Shown: positions 21,271 to 32,534, counted from the stretch's first letter. The stretch is DNA of 64,000 nucleotides from Bubalus kerabau (GCF_029407905.1 NC_073628.1:15095501-15159500); one strand, 5' to 3'. The notes: generated by a model from the sequence alone, not told the origin. Numbers and translations: made by a program.

Positions 21271-23318
21271 ATCTAGATCTGATATCTAGATCTGATAGAT
21301 AGAGTGCCTGATGAACTATGGAATGAGGTTCGTGACATTGTACAGGAGACAGGGATCAAGACCATCCCCATGGAAAAGAAATGCAAAAAAGCAAAATGGC
21401 TGTCTGGGGAGGCCTTACAAATAGCTGTGAAAAGAAGAGAAGCGAAAAGCAAAGGAGAAAAGGAAAGATATAAACATCTGAATGCAGAGCTCCAAAGAAT
21501 AGCAAGAAGAGATAAGAAAGCCTTCTTCAGTGATCAATGCAAAGAAATAGAGGAAAACAACAGAATGGGAAAGACTAGGGATCTCTTCAAGAAAATCAGA
21601 GATACCAAAGGAACATTTCATGCAAAGATGAGCTCGATAAAGGACAGAAATGGTATGGACCTAACAGAAGCAGAAGATATTAAGAAAGAGATGGCAAGAA
21701 TACACAGAAGAACTGTACAAAAAAGATCTTCACGACCCAGATAATCACTGACCCAGATAATCAGTGATGGTGTGATCACTGACCTAGAGCCAGACATCCT
21801 GGAATGTGAAATCAAGTGGGCCTTAGAAAGCATCACTACGAACAAAGCTAGTGGAGGTGATGGAATTCCAGTTGAGCTATTCCAAATCCTGAAAGATGAT
21901 GCTGTGAAAGTGCTGCACTCAATATGCCAGCAAATGCGGAAAACTCAGCAGTGGCCACAGGACTGGAAAAGGTCAGTTTTCATTCCAATCCCAAAGAAAG
22001 GCAATGCCAAAGAATGCTCAAACTACCGCACAATTGCACTCATCTCACACGCTAGTAGAGTAATGCTCAAAATTCTCCAAGCCAGGCTTCAGCAATATGT
22101 GAATCGTGAACTTCCTGATGTTCAAGCTGGTTTTAGAAAAGGCAGAAGAACCAGAGATCAAATTGCCAACATCCACTGGATCATAGAAAAAGCAAGAGAG
22201 TTCCAGAAAAGCATCTATTTCTGCTTTATTGACTAGGCCAAAACCTTTGACTGTGTGGATCACAATAAATTGTGGAAAATTCTGAAAGAGATGGGAATAC
22301 CAGACCACCTGATCTGCCTCTTGAGAAATTTGTATGCAGGTCAGGAGGCAACAGTTAGAACTGGACATGGAACAACAGACTGGTTCCAAATAGGAAAAGG
22401 AGTTCATCAAGGCTGTATATTGTCACCCTGTTTATTTAACTTATATGCAGAGTACATCATGAGAAACGCTGGACTGGAAGAAACACAAGCTGGAATCAAG
22501 ATTGCCGGGAGAAATATCAATAACCTCAGATATGCAGATTACACCACCCTTATGGCAGAAAGTGAAGAGGAACTCAAAAGCCTCTTGATGAAAGTGAAAG
22601 AGGAGAGTGAAAAAGTTGGCTTAAAGCTCAACATTCAGAAAACGAAGATCATGGCATCCGGTCCCACCACTTCATGGGAAATAGATGGGGAAACAGTGGA
22701 AACAGTGTCAGACTATTTTTCTGGGCTCCAAAATCACTGCAGATGGTGACTGCAGCCATGAAATTAAAAGACGCTTGCTCCTTGGAAGGAAAGTTATGAC
22801 CAACCTAGATAGCATATTCAAAAGCAGAGACATTACCTTGCCAACAAAGGTTTGTCTAGTCAAGGCTATGGTTTTTCCTGTGGTCATGTATGGATGTGAG
22901 AGTTGGACTGTGAAAAAAGCTGAGCGCTGAAGAATTGATGCTTTTGAACTGTGGTGTTGGAGAAGACTCTTGAGAGTCCATTGGGCTGCAAGGAAATCCA
23001 ACCAGTCCATTCTGAAGGAGATCAGCCCTGGGATTTCTTTGGAAGGAATGATGCGAAAGCTGAAACTCCAGTACTTTGGCCACGTCATGCGAAGAGTTGA
23101 CTCATTGGAAAAGACTCTGATGCTGGGAGGGATTGGGGGCAGGAGGAGAAGGGGATGACAGAGGATGAGATGGCTGGATGGCATCATTGACTCGATGGAC
23201 GTGAGTCTGAGTGAACTCCGGGAGTTGGTGATGAACAGGGAGGCCTGGTGTGCTGTGATTCATGGGGTTGCAAAGAGTCGGACACAACTGAGCGACTGAT
23301 CTGATCTGATCTGATTTG
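21271..23318 (+). mobile_element. BovB LINE, longest copy, exact 12-bp TSD
   Basis: Plus-strand BovB of about 2.0 kb covering the linker, the RT and the C-terminal region, ending in a (CTGAT)n tail. Exact TSD aatggtggctag at 21259-21270 and 23319-23330. The 5' junction carries a 13-base tandem (atctagatctgat twice, 21271-21296) whose second unit is BovB sequence. A full BovB is about 3.2 kb, so the endonuclease end is missing. Confidence 0.97.
21304..23280 (+). pseudogene. BovB ORF2 with RT, catalytic Asp lost
   Basis: Frames in order: linker with KAKWLSGEALQIA and QCKEIEENNRMGKTRDLFKK (21304-21744); RT start with SGGDGIPVELFQILK and DWKRSVFIPIPKKGN (21772-22236); RT core with TDWFQIGKGV and QGCILSPCLFN (22255 on); C-terminus to GGIGGRRRRG. 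Breaks: a shift near 21745, TAG at 22234-22236 replacing a Tyr codon, a frameshift near 22720, TGA at 22928-22930. The active-site box at 22531-22542 reads YADY, so the second catalytic aspartate is lost through GAC to TAC. Confidence 0.96.
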
Positions 23319-23529
23319 AATGGTGGCTAGGTGGTAAAGAATCCACCTACCAGTGCAGGAAACACAGGAGATGCGGGTTCAATCCCTGGATCAGGGAGAT
23401 CCTCTGCAGTAGCAAATGGCAACCCACTCCAGCATTCTTTTGCCTGAAGAATTCCATGGACAGAAAAGCCTGGCAGGCTACAGTCCATGAGGTTGCAAAC
23501 AGTAGGACATGACTGAGTGACTGGACACT

Positions 23530-24768
23530 CACAATGTAAGAAATAGAGAAATGAAAGGTGTTTCTGCATTCTTAAAATTTCTATGATGTTATTTTGCCAG
23601 TGAAATCATTTGTACAATGATCCTTGTCACAAAAGTATTGATTCTAAAAAAAAAAAATCTTTACCTCTCATTTCATTAAATTGTCAGTTCTTTATTAAAA
23701 ATGCTAAGATGTAGGTTCAACTCCTACACTGTAGTCTAAAGCCTAGTGTTTCCCAGCTTTGGGACCACTCCCCTTCCCCCACTTCCTTTCCCCACCACAA
23801 ATTCCCTGCCTCCCTTATTATTTAGGGATAATATCTAAACCAATGTACTTTTTATTTCCATTAAATTATGGTGCTCTTAAGCTGCCCTCTTATAGAATCA
23901 ATCATGTCTACAGGAACAAAAAGCTGTTACTCAGTGATGAGTATAAAAGATGACTCTCTTGGGTTCTCAGCTGGACAGCAGACTTGGCTGAATGAGAAAG
24001 GAAACTCAGTTCTGAAAGCTCCCTGGAAGCATCAGGAGCTACCTGTGGTCAACTCAGATCATGGAGAGTTTTTTTTTCTTCTATTTCCTGTTTAAAAAGA
24101 TGCTTATTTGCTACGTTCACAAAAAAAGTAAGGGGTGAAGGGAGGGACTGCCTTACATTAGACTGCCATACATTAGACAAGGTAGTTAACAAAAAATCAC
24201 CAAAGTGTGGGCTTCTAGATCGTAGAGGTTTACACAGAGTCTCTGAGTGGAGAGCCAGAGGCGTCTAGACAGTCTATACCTTAGGAACGTGGTGCCTACT
24301 CACTTCCTGGCTCAGTGTGGTGCCATCAAGTAGGCAGTGCAGGTTCCCTTTGTAATTCTAGGATGTGAGTGCCTCCACTGCCCACCCCAAGACACGACAG
24401 GATGCTTACAGCAGAGCTGAAATGCAGTACCATGTGCTTGTTCAGGGTAGCATGGGATGTCCTCCACCCCTTCCTCAGCCCAGGACTCTCCACTCCTTTG
24501 CTTCATGCTACAGCAGACCCTCAGAATTTCTAGTGCACTCACTCCCAGTGCGGAATGTGAAACCTGGCTGCCCGCAAGACTTCTTTTACCGCAGCCCTTC
24601 TCTGCCTTGTGTCCTGAGTTATTTCTCTTTAGTCATGTTTTTTTCAACACATCCCACTCCCTTTGACTATAGTCCTCCGGTTGTCACGGTCCCTCTTCAT
24701 GTAGAAATAATCTGATTTTTTTAGGTGGACCTAAATGTGGTGACCAGCACCATGACGATTTTGTACAA
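23530..24768. other. Low-copy stretch, nothing recognised
   Basis: About 1.2 kb with an A-run at 23648-23659 and no recognised repeat or exon. Open frames at 24365-24715 (plus) are unsupported. Confidence 0.55.
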
Positions 24769-25443
24769 TAAAACTAAGATCATGGCATCTGGTCCCATCA
24801 CTTCATGGAAAATAGATGGGGAAACAGTGGAAACAGTGGCAGACTTTATTTTTGGTGGCTCCAAAATCACTGCAGATGGTGACTGCAGCCATGAAATTAA
24901 AAGACACTTGCTCCTTGGAAGGAAAGTTATGACCAACCTAGATAGCATATTGAAAAGCAGAGACATTACTTTGCCAACAAAGGTCCATCTAGTCAAGGCT
25001 ATGGTTTTTCCTGTGGTCATGTATGGATGTGAGTGTTGGACTGTGAAGAAAGCTGAGCACTGAAGAATTGATGCTTTTGAACTGTGGTGTTGGAGAAGAC
25101 TTTTGAGAGTCCCTTGGACTACAAGGAGACCCACCAGTCCATCCTAAAGGAGATCAGTCCTGGGTGTTCATTGGAAGGACTGATGCGAAAGCTGAAACTC
25201 CAATACTTTGGCCACCTCATGCGAAGAGTTGACTCACTGGAAAAGACCCTGATGCTGGGAGGGATTGGGGGCAGGAGGAGAAGGGGATGACACAGGATGA
25301 GATGGCTGGATGGCATCACCGACTTGATGGACATGAGTTTGAGTGAACTCCAGGAGTTGGTGATGGACAGGGAGGCCTGGCGTGCTGCGATTCATGGGGT
25401 TGCAAAGAGTCAGACATGACTGAGCAACTGAACCTGAACTGAA
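24769..25443 (+). mobile_element. BovB LINE 3' part
   Basis: Plus-strand BovB starting after the RT core (aaaactaagatcatggcatc) and ending in a ctgaac-type tail. Frame open for about 100 codons, then TGA at 25061-25063 and a small deletion near 25125. Carries the variant cctgggtgttcattggaagg, intermediate between the old and young body classes. No TSD recognised. Confidence 0.95.
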
Positions 25444-25519
25444 CCCCTGCTCTGGATACAAATTCTGATTTTAAGATTGCCTAAGAAGCCACCCTGCTTG
25501 ACTCATTATTTCACAATAT

Positions 25520-25800
25520 GGTCTTAAGAGCACTCAACCACATTGCAAGCCTTTTTCAAACCAGTTCTGTACCACCTTGTCCTTATATAATTGTTTTCAA
25601 CCTCAAGTGAGGACTTGACATTTTTACACAGTTGAATTTCATCTTATTGATTCTGGCCTATAACATCAGTCTTTTGAGATTTTTCTGAAATGCCGCCCAG
25701 TTCTGGTCATCTCTTAGTCAACATTTTTATCAACCAATTATATGAAGACATAAAAGATATACATATCAAGTTTGTGGGTAACACAGGAAGTCCTGTTTCC
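25520..25800 (-). mobile_element. Ancient CR1/L3-like LINE with internal inversion
   Basis: The reverse strand of about 25540-25710 follows the L3/CR1 text after the RT active site (aatcaataagatgaaattca, gtcaagtcctcacttgaggt). The plus strand of about 25717-25790 follows the segment just before it (caacatttttatcaa, gaagacataaaagatatac, atcaagtttgtgggtaacac). In related LINEs the latter encodes the FADD box, here decayed. So the upstream segment is inverted relative to the downstream one, meeting near 25712-25717. Very old; no frame. Confidence 0.55.
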
Positions 25801-26449
25801 CCAGAGACCTCCCTTTGGAATGGCTCGAAAGCATTAATCAGCACATAAAAGAACAAGAGATTGCCTCCCTTACAAAAACACAATGCAAAACTTGCCAAAG
25901 TTTTTAGAGAAAAGCTCCAGAAATGTGTCTGGCTGAGGATACAGGCTTCCCTGAGTCTATTTCAGAGCTCACGGGGGTCAAGTCAGACAGGCCTGTATAG
26001 GGGTCCCAGCTGTGGGAGAGTTACTCTGTTTTCCTAAGGATCAGTTTTCTGATTTGAAAATTGAAGTCATGAATGCAAGCACCAATGAATTAGCTACAAC
26101 TACCTAGTTACCACTGCCCATCCAAGACCCTCTCAAATCCCCGCACTCAAAACACACTGCAACTCATCCCATCTGGAGAGACCCTTCCCACACACAGGGA
26201 AGCACCTTTAACCACTGTAAGTCTAGGGCCAACTGTGCATCCACCATACAGAAATCAAAATTCACCCTTAAGAATCAGCCTACTCACCAGTTAAAGGGAG
26301 GTCCTTTCTAACGCACTCCTTGGCTGATAGACAACCATATTATGGTGTCCAACCATCATAAATTCATTTGCTGATAGTTTTAAATGTTTGGTAAATACTT
26401 ACTTTCTTTTTCCTTTTTTTAAAGGACTCCTCTCTTAGCAGGAACAAGA
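25801..26449. other. Low-copy stretch, nothing recognised
   Basis: No repeat, RNA or coding pattern recognised. Confidence 0.5.
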
Positions 26450-26870
26450 GCAGGCAAGAGCAGTGGTGGTGAGAGGGTTCAAATTGCAGCTCTGTCATTT
26501 ACTGGTGATGTGAGCCTGCAGGGGTTGTTTATCCTGTGTTTAAATTTCTTCATTTGGAAAGAGTAGTTGGAACTTCCCTGGTGGTCCAGTGGTTAAGACT
26601 TTGTCTTCCAGTGCAGGAGTGCAGGTTCAATCCCTGGTCAGGGAGCTAAAATCCCACATGCCTGGTCGTCAAAAACACAAAACATAAAACAGAAGCAATA
26701 TTTTAACAGATTCAGTAAAGACTTTATATGTTCCACATCAAGAAAATCTTTTTTAAAAGTGTGGTTAATAATAATATCCACCTTATAGTCTTGTCATGAG
26801 GTTTACGGGTAAACATACATATATAAAGGTCTTGGCATGGAGACTGACATATCTATTCTTGATATTATCT
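26450..26870 (-). mobile_element. MIR SINE, split by a CHR SINE
   Basis: Left part has gctctgtcatttactggtga and ttaaatttcttcatttggaa; right part has ccaccttatagtcttgtcat and ggtcttggcatggag, matching a reverse-strand MIR in order. Confidence 0.65.
26570..26757 (+). mobile_element. CHR SINE, long-tailed form
   Basis: Starts ggaacttccctggtggtcca, includes tgcaggttcaatccctggtc and ends with cagaagcaatattttaacag and a T/A-rich tail. It splits a MIR, so it is younger. Confidence 0.92.
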
Positions 26871-27644
26871 CTACTTAGTCTCTTTTCTTAAAATGTAAAC
26901 TTTCCCCCCTTCTTTATTTTGTGTTCCCACTTTCTAGCCAGCCCCAGGAGCAAGCACCAAGAAAACTTCAGTTTTCTGACTTAATTCCCTCTCGACTGAT
27001 TACTTCCTTATGATTTTCTCACACCATTTAAAGTTTATGGTCACTAGCATATTTCTATTTACATATGCCATTTATTATAAAATAAATCATCAATTTAAGT
27101 AGCTTTTCAGAGAGGAACATTTAAAAATCACTACCATAGTTAACATATGCATTTTGTCTACATCCAATTTCCAAAACCTAAACATATACATATGTTTTTA
27201 AAAAGACTGTAGTTTATAATAGTGTATTGTATATTCTAAAGTTGCTAACAGAGTAGATCTTAAACGCTCTCCTCACAAGAAAAAAAAGTGGAACTGTGTG
27301 GTGACATATTAAGTAGACTTATGGGGTGATCATTACACAATGATACATATATTGAATCAGTATGTGGTACATCTGAAACTAATATAATATTATATGTCAA
27401 TTATATCTCAATTTTTTAAAGTGAGTATTAATATGTTGAATTCATATGTATGACAAGGGAAGGGGATAAGGGAACCCTCTCATATGTGGACCACAAAGCT
27501 CAGTTGGCCATCTTGCAAAGAACTGAAATTTAATTGGTTATAAAGAAGAACCAGGCAAAAGAATATACATAATTTAGTATGAGCCATTGTTTCTGGGGAA
27601 AAAAAATAAACAAATTAAAATGTATCCGCTTACCATATAACATT
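26871..27644. other. Low-copy stretch with an old L1 3' end
   Basis: The segment at about 27330-27420 has the 3' end of an old L1 (ggggtgatcattacacaatg, ggtacatctgaaactaata, gtcaattatatctcaa). The rest is AT-rich without recognised features. Confidence 0.6.
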
Positions 27645-27857
27645 GTGCTCAGTCTCTCAATCATGTCTGACTCTTTGTAACCCTATGGACTGTGGCCCAC
27701 CAGGCATCTCTGTCCATGGAATTTTCCAGGCAAGAATCCAGGAGCGGGTTACCAGTTCCTACTTCAGGGGATCTTTTTGACCGAGGGACTGAACCCACGT
27801 CTCTTATGTCTCAGCACTGGCAGGCAGATTCTTTACCACTGTGCCACCTGGGAAGCT
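27645..27857 (-). mobile_element. Bov-tA SINE, diverged
   Basis: Minus-strand copy from gctcagtctctcaatcatgt to the head gtgccacctgggaagc. More diverged than most others here. Confidence 0.92.
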
Positions 27858-28348
27858 GTCTTTTAAGCGGCAGCAAATGGTTTTATTCTTTGAGATTTTC
27901 GGTGGTAAAATAAGCATAACAAGTCATTACCATTTTAATCATTTTTAAACGTACAGTTCAAGGGATTACATACATTCATGAGATTGTGTAATCATCACCA
28001 CTGTTTATCATCATCCCAAACAGAAACTACTACTACTCTACTTTCTGTCTACATGAATCTGCCTATTCTATCTATTCTAAATACTGTATACATGGAATCA
28101 TACAATACTTGTCTTATGTGTCTAGCTTACTTCACTTACCATCTTTTTAGGGCTCAACCATGTCATAGCATGTATCAAAACTTCATTCCATTTTAAGCCT
28201 GAATATTTCACTATGTGTATGTATGACACATTCATTGATAATAAACATTTTATCATTGCCATCCCTTACTGTTGTGATAAAGTTTTATTGAAAATGGGTG
28301 TACAAGTATCTGGGTCCCAGTTTTCCATAATTCGGGGTACCCAGAGTG

Positions 28349-28870
28349 GCAACCCACTCCAGTACTCTTGCCTGGAAAATCCCATGGACGGAGGAGCCTG
28401 GTAGGCTACAGTCCATGGGGTCGCTAGGAGTCAGTCAGGACTGAGCGACTTCACTTTCACTTTTTACTTTCATGCATTGGAGAAGGAAATGGCAACCTAC
28501 TCCAGTGTTCTTGCCTGGAGAATCCCAGGGACAGAGGAGCCTGGTGGGCTGCCATCTGTGGGGTCGCACAGAGTTGGACATGACTGGCACCCTACTCAAG
28601 TACTTTTGCCTGGAAAATCCCATGGATGGAGGAGCCTGGTAGGCTGCAGTCCATGGGGTTGCTAAGAATCGGACACGACTGAGCTACTTCACTTTCACTT
28701 TTCACTTTCATGCACTGGAGAAGGAAATGGCACCCGACTCCAGTGTTCTTGCCTGGAGAATCCCAGGGATGGGGAAGCCTGGTGGGCTGTCGTCTATGGG
28801 GTCGCACAGAGTCAGACATGACTGAAGTGACTTAGCAGCAGCAGAAGCGACTTAGCAGCAGCAGCAGCAG
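28349..28870 (+). mobile_element. Tandem pair of Bov-A2 SINEs
   Basis: Four Bov-A units in a row. The first dimer (28349-28586) ends abruptly at gacatgact without its tail and is followed directly by a second dimer (28587-28870) that starts at the same internal position. The second ends with a duplicated tail (gacttagcagcagcag twice). Flanks share cagagtg at 28342-28348 and 28868-28874. Confidence 0.92.
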
Positions 28871-29038
28871 AGTGAAATCGCTGAATCAAACGGTAGGTCT
28901 AACTTAGCCTTTGAGAAATCACAAAATCCACAACAGCTGCAACATTTTACATTCCCACCAGCAATGCACAAGGGTTCAAATTTTCCCACATCCTTAACAT
29001 ATCATTCTCCCTTTTTGTCCTTTTAAAATAGTCATCCT

Positions 29039-29162
29039 GGGACTTCCCTAGCAGCCCAGTGGTTAAGACTCTACACTTCCATTGCAGGGGGCACAGGTTC
29101 GATTCCTGATCAGGGAACTAAGACCCTGCATGCCACTGTATACAGTCCAAATAAAAAAAAAA
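29039..29162 (+). mobile_element. CHR SINE with 16-bp TSD
   Basis: Head gggacttccctagcagccca, box-B-like caggttcgattcctgatcag, A-rich tail. Exact TSD ttaaaatagtcatcct at 29023-29038 and 29163-29178. Confidence 0.96.
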
Positions 29163-29460
29163 TTAAAATAGTCATCCTAAGGAATATGAAGTGGAATCTA
29201 ATTGTGGTTTTGGTTTGCATTTTCTTAATGGCTAGTGGTGCTGAGCATCTTTTCATGTGCTTATTGACCTTCTATATGTCTTCTTTAGAGAAATAACTAT
29301 TCAAGTTCTTTGTGCATTGTCCATATTTAAATTGGGTATTTTGCTGTCACTACTGAGTTGCAGGAATCTTTGGTATATTCTACACAACATCTCTTACCAA
29401 ATATACAATTTCCAAGTATTTCCTTCCATTATGTGGGTTGCTTTTGTACTGTCATGATAG

Positions 29461-29689
29461 TGTCCCTTTCTTTATCCCTAAGTGAAATTTTCATTTAAGC
29501 TATGATACTTTCTAGCTCCAGAATTTGTTTGATTCCTTTATATAATTTCTCTTTTTTTTGCATTCTTATTTGTTTTCATGTTGTTTTCCTGATTCCCTTT
29601 AGTTTTTATTCATGTTTTAGTTCTTTAGCTTTTCAAACATATTTGACAGCTAATCTTTTTATCATGGGTGTTTTTTTTAATTGATAAAT
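29461..29689. other. T-rich stretch, probably old LINE debris
   Basis: Phrases such as tagctccagaatttgtttga and ttttcctgattccctttag recur in old mammalian repeats, but I cannot name the family. No coding signal. Confidence 0.4.
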
Positions 29690-30069
29690 AATCTATTCTA
29701 TTTTTTAAATTTATTTATTTTAATTGGAGGCTAACTACTTTACAATATTGTGATGGTTTTTGCTATATACTGACATGAATCAGCCATAGGTGTACATGTG
29801 TTCTCCATCCTGAAGCCCCCTCCCACTGCCCTCCCCATCTCATCCCTCTGGGTTGTCCCAGTGCACCGGCTTTGAGTGCCCTGTTTCACGCATTGAACTT
29901 GGACTGGTGCTCTATTTCATACATGGTAATGCACATGTTTCAATGAATTCTCTCAAATCATCCCACCCTCACTTTCTTTCATAGAGTCCAAAAGTCTATT
30001 CTTTATATCTGTGTCTCTTTATCTGTCTCACATATAGGGACATTGTTACCATCTTTTTAAACTCCATAT

Positions 30070-32150
30070 ATGCATTAATATACTGTACTGGTGTTTTTCT
30101 TTCTGACTTACTTCACTCTGTATGTGAAGTGAAGTCGCTCAGTCGTGTCCGACTCTGCAACCCCATGGACTGTAGCCTACCAGACTCCTCAGTCCATGGA
30201 ATTTTCTAGGCAACAGTACTGGAGTCGATTGCCATTTCCTTCTCCAGGGGATCTTCCCAACCCAGGGATCAAACCCGGTTCTCCCTCATTGCAGGCAGAT
30301 GCTTTACCGTCTGAGCCACCAGGGAAAACAACAGGCTCCAATTTCATCCACCTCATTAGAACTGACTCAAATGCATTCTTTTTAATAGCTGAGTAATATT
30401 CCATTGTGTGTATGTACCACAACTTTCTCATCCATTCGTCTGCTGATGGACATCTAGGTTGCTTCCATGTCCCAACTACTGTAAACGTGCTGCGATGAAC
30501 ACTGGGGCACACGTGTCTCTTTCAATTCTGGTTTCCTTGGTGTGTATGCTCAGCAGTGGGATTACTGGGTCATATGGCAGTTCTATTTCCAGTTTTTTAA
30601 GCAGTCTCCACACTGTTCTCCATAGTGGCTGTACTAGCTTGCATTCCCACCAACAGTGTAAGAGGGTTCCCTTTTCTCTGCACCCTTACCAGCATTTATT
30701 GTTTGTAGAGTTTTGTATAGCAGCCATTCTGACTGGTGTGAGATGGTATCTCATTGTGGTTTGGATTTGCATTTCTCTGATAATGAGTGACGTTGAGCAT
30801 CTTTTCATATGTTTGTTAGCCATCTGTGTGTCTTCTTTGGAGAAATGTCTGTTTAGTTCTTTGGCCCAATTTTTGATTGGGTCATTTATTTTTCTGGTAT
30901 TGAGCTGAATGAGCTGCTTGTATATTTTTGAGATTAATTCCTTGTCAGTTGCTTAATTTGCTATTATTTTCTCCCATTCTGAAGGCTGCCTTTTCACCTT
31001 GCTTATATTTTCCTTCATTGTGCAAATGCTTTTAAGTTTAATTAGATCCCATTTGTTTATTTTTGCTTTTATTTCCATTACTCTGGGAGGTGTGTCATAG
31101 AGGATCTTGCTGTGATTTATGTCAGAGAGTGTTTGCCTATATTTTACTCTACGAGTTTTATAGTTTCTGGTCTTATGTTTAGATCTTTAATCCATTTTGA
31201 GTTTATTTTTGTGTATGGTGTTAGAAAGTGTTCTAGTTTCATTCTTTTACAGGTGGTTGACCAGTTTTCCCAGCACCACTTGTTAAAGAGATTGCCTTTT
31301 CTCCATTGTACATTTTTGCCTCCTTTGTCAAAGACAAGGTGTCCATAGGATGTGGATTTATCTCTGGGCTCTCTATTTTGTTCCATTGATCTATATTTCT
31401 GTCTTTGTGCCAATACCGTACTGTCTTAATGACTGTACCTTTGTAGTATAGTCTGAAGTCAGGCAGGTTGGTTCCTCCAATTCCATTCTTCTTTCTCACG
31501 ATTGCTTTGGGGCTATTTGAGGTTTTTTGTCTTTCTATACAAATTGTGAATTATTTGTTCTAGTTCTGTGAAAAATACCGTTGGTAGTTTGATAGGGACT
31601 GCATTGAATCTATAGATTGCTTTAGGTAGTATATAGTATACTCATTTTCACTATACTGATTCTTCTAATCCATGAACATGGTATATTTCTCCATCTATTT
31701 GTGTCATCTTTGATTTCTTTCATCAGTGTTTTTAGTTTTCTATATATAGGTCTTTTGTTTCTTTAGGTAGATTTATTCCTAAGTATTTTATTCTTTTGCT
31801 GCAATGGTGAATGGGATTGTTTCCTTAATTTCTCTCTCTGTTTTCTCATTGTTAGTGTATAGGAATGCAAGGGATTTCTGTGTATTAATTTTATATCCTG
31901 CAATTTTACTGTATTCATTGATTAGCTCTGATAATTTTCTGGTGGTGTCTTTAGGGGTTTCTATGTAGAGGATCTTGTCATCTGCAAACAGTGAGCTTTT
32001 TACTTCTTCTTTTCCAATCTGGATTCCTTTTATTTCTTTTTCTTCTCTGATTGCTGTGGCTAAAACTTCCAAAACTATGTTGAATAGTAGTGGTGAGAGT
32101 GGGCACCCTTGTCTTGCTCCTGACTTTAGGGAAAATGCTTTCAATTTTTG
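30070..32150 (-). pseudogene. L1 ORF2, RT to C-terminus, broken
   Basis: From right to left on the minus strand: RT core with GARQGCPLSPLLFNIVLEVLA and an intact FADD box (SSLFADDKILYIETPKD) between 32144 and 31788; the middle part with FRLYYKGTVIKTVRYWHKD (31499-31239); and the C-terminus with YHTMEYYSAIKK-like text reading WYIHTMEYYSAIKKNAFESV (below 30512). Frameshifts and stops occur between these, and a Bov-tA separates the last codons (IQSEVSQKEKHQ-type text near 30120-30080). Confidence 0.93.
30124..30330 (-). mobile_element. Bov-tA SINE nested in L1 ORF2
   Basis: Full-length minus-strand copy (tgaagtgaagtcgctcagtc to tgagccaccagggaa). It interrupts the L1 C-terminal coding region; no clean TSD seen. 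Confidence 0.94.
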
Positions 32151-32184
32151 CCATTGAGGATAAAGTTTGCTGTGGGTCTTCAGT

Positions 32185-32530
32185 TCAATGTTAAGCCCCT
32201 TAAAAACAGTGACTGTTATTTTTCTCTACTTAATGGAATTCTGTGTCCTTAGATCATATAATGGAAAAAGGATATGCTCTGTTGAAACCTGAGTTCAAAT
32301 ATTATCTCCTACTCTATGATTCTGTACAGTTCCTTTGACCTCAACCTCCCTGCTTCCCAGATTCCTCAAAAAGTTTGTCAGGATAATAACTGTGAAAGAA
32401 TGGATGTAGAAATAAATGCTTGCTACACAATAGGTACTCAGGAAACATTTATTGCATGCAATCTGTGGTAAGGAATAAATTCTTATCTAAATGATGCATA
32501 TCTATTCATTGTCTTTTTCTTTAAAGGTTT
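32185..32530 (-). mobile_element. MIR SINE remnant
   Basis: Reverse-strand MIR pattern: gaaacctgagttcaaatatt, ttctgtacagttcctttgac, aagtttgtcaggataataac, acaataggtactcaggaaac. Left end approximate. Confidence 0.55.
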
Positions 32531-32534
32531 TTTT

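Larger units (their letters stand above)
21259..23529 (+). mobile_element. Bov-tA SINE split at its 5' end by BovB
   Basis: The SINE body lies at 23319-23529 (ggtggctaggtggtaaagaatcc, tRNA box-B gcgggttcaatccctgg, Bov-A unit to gactgagtgactgg). Its first bases also occur at 21259-21270, left of the BovB, because the BovB insertion duplicated aatggtggctag. The SINE is therefore older than the BovB. Confidence 0.9.
27880..29460 (-). mobile_element. Old L1 remnant, split by Bov-A2 tandem and CHR
   Basis: Reverse-strand old L1 3' half in order: cattttaatcatttttaaac, tgtgtaatcatcaccactg, atggaatcatacaatacttg, then tacccag joined across the SINEs to agtgaaatcgctgaatcaaa, acattcccaccagcaatgca, and gtggttttggtttgcatttt. 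Reads as one element once the insertions are removed. Confidence 0.85.
29695..32178 (-). mobile_element. Artiodactyl L1, 5'-truncated, 2.3 kb net
   Basis: Minus-strand L1 with T-rich left end (its A-tail), 3' UTR (ttggaggctaactactttac), ORF2 C-terminus and RT core, truncated at about 32178 after ccattgaggataaagtttgc. A Bov-tA splits its C-terminal coding part. Many small lesions suggest moderate age. TSD not recognised. Confidence 0.95.

Noticed and set aside
21304..23280. Reverse transcriptase as part of a retron, DGR or other new system
   Set aside because: The RT blocks, tail and TSD are those of BovB, a LINE of the RTE clade; the setting is ruminant nuclear DNA.
29695..32178. Complete, active L1
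   Set aside because: 5' UTR, ORF1 and the endonuclease are missing, the frame is broken, and a SINE splits it, despite an intact FADD box.
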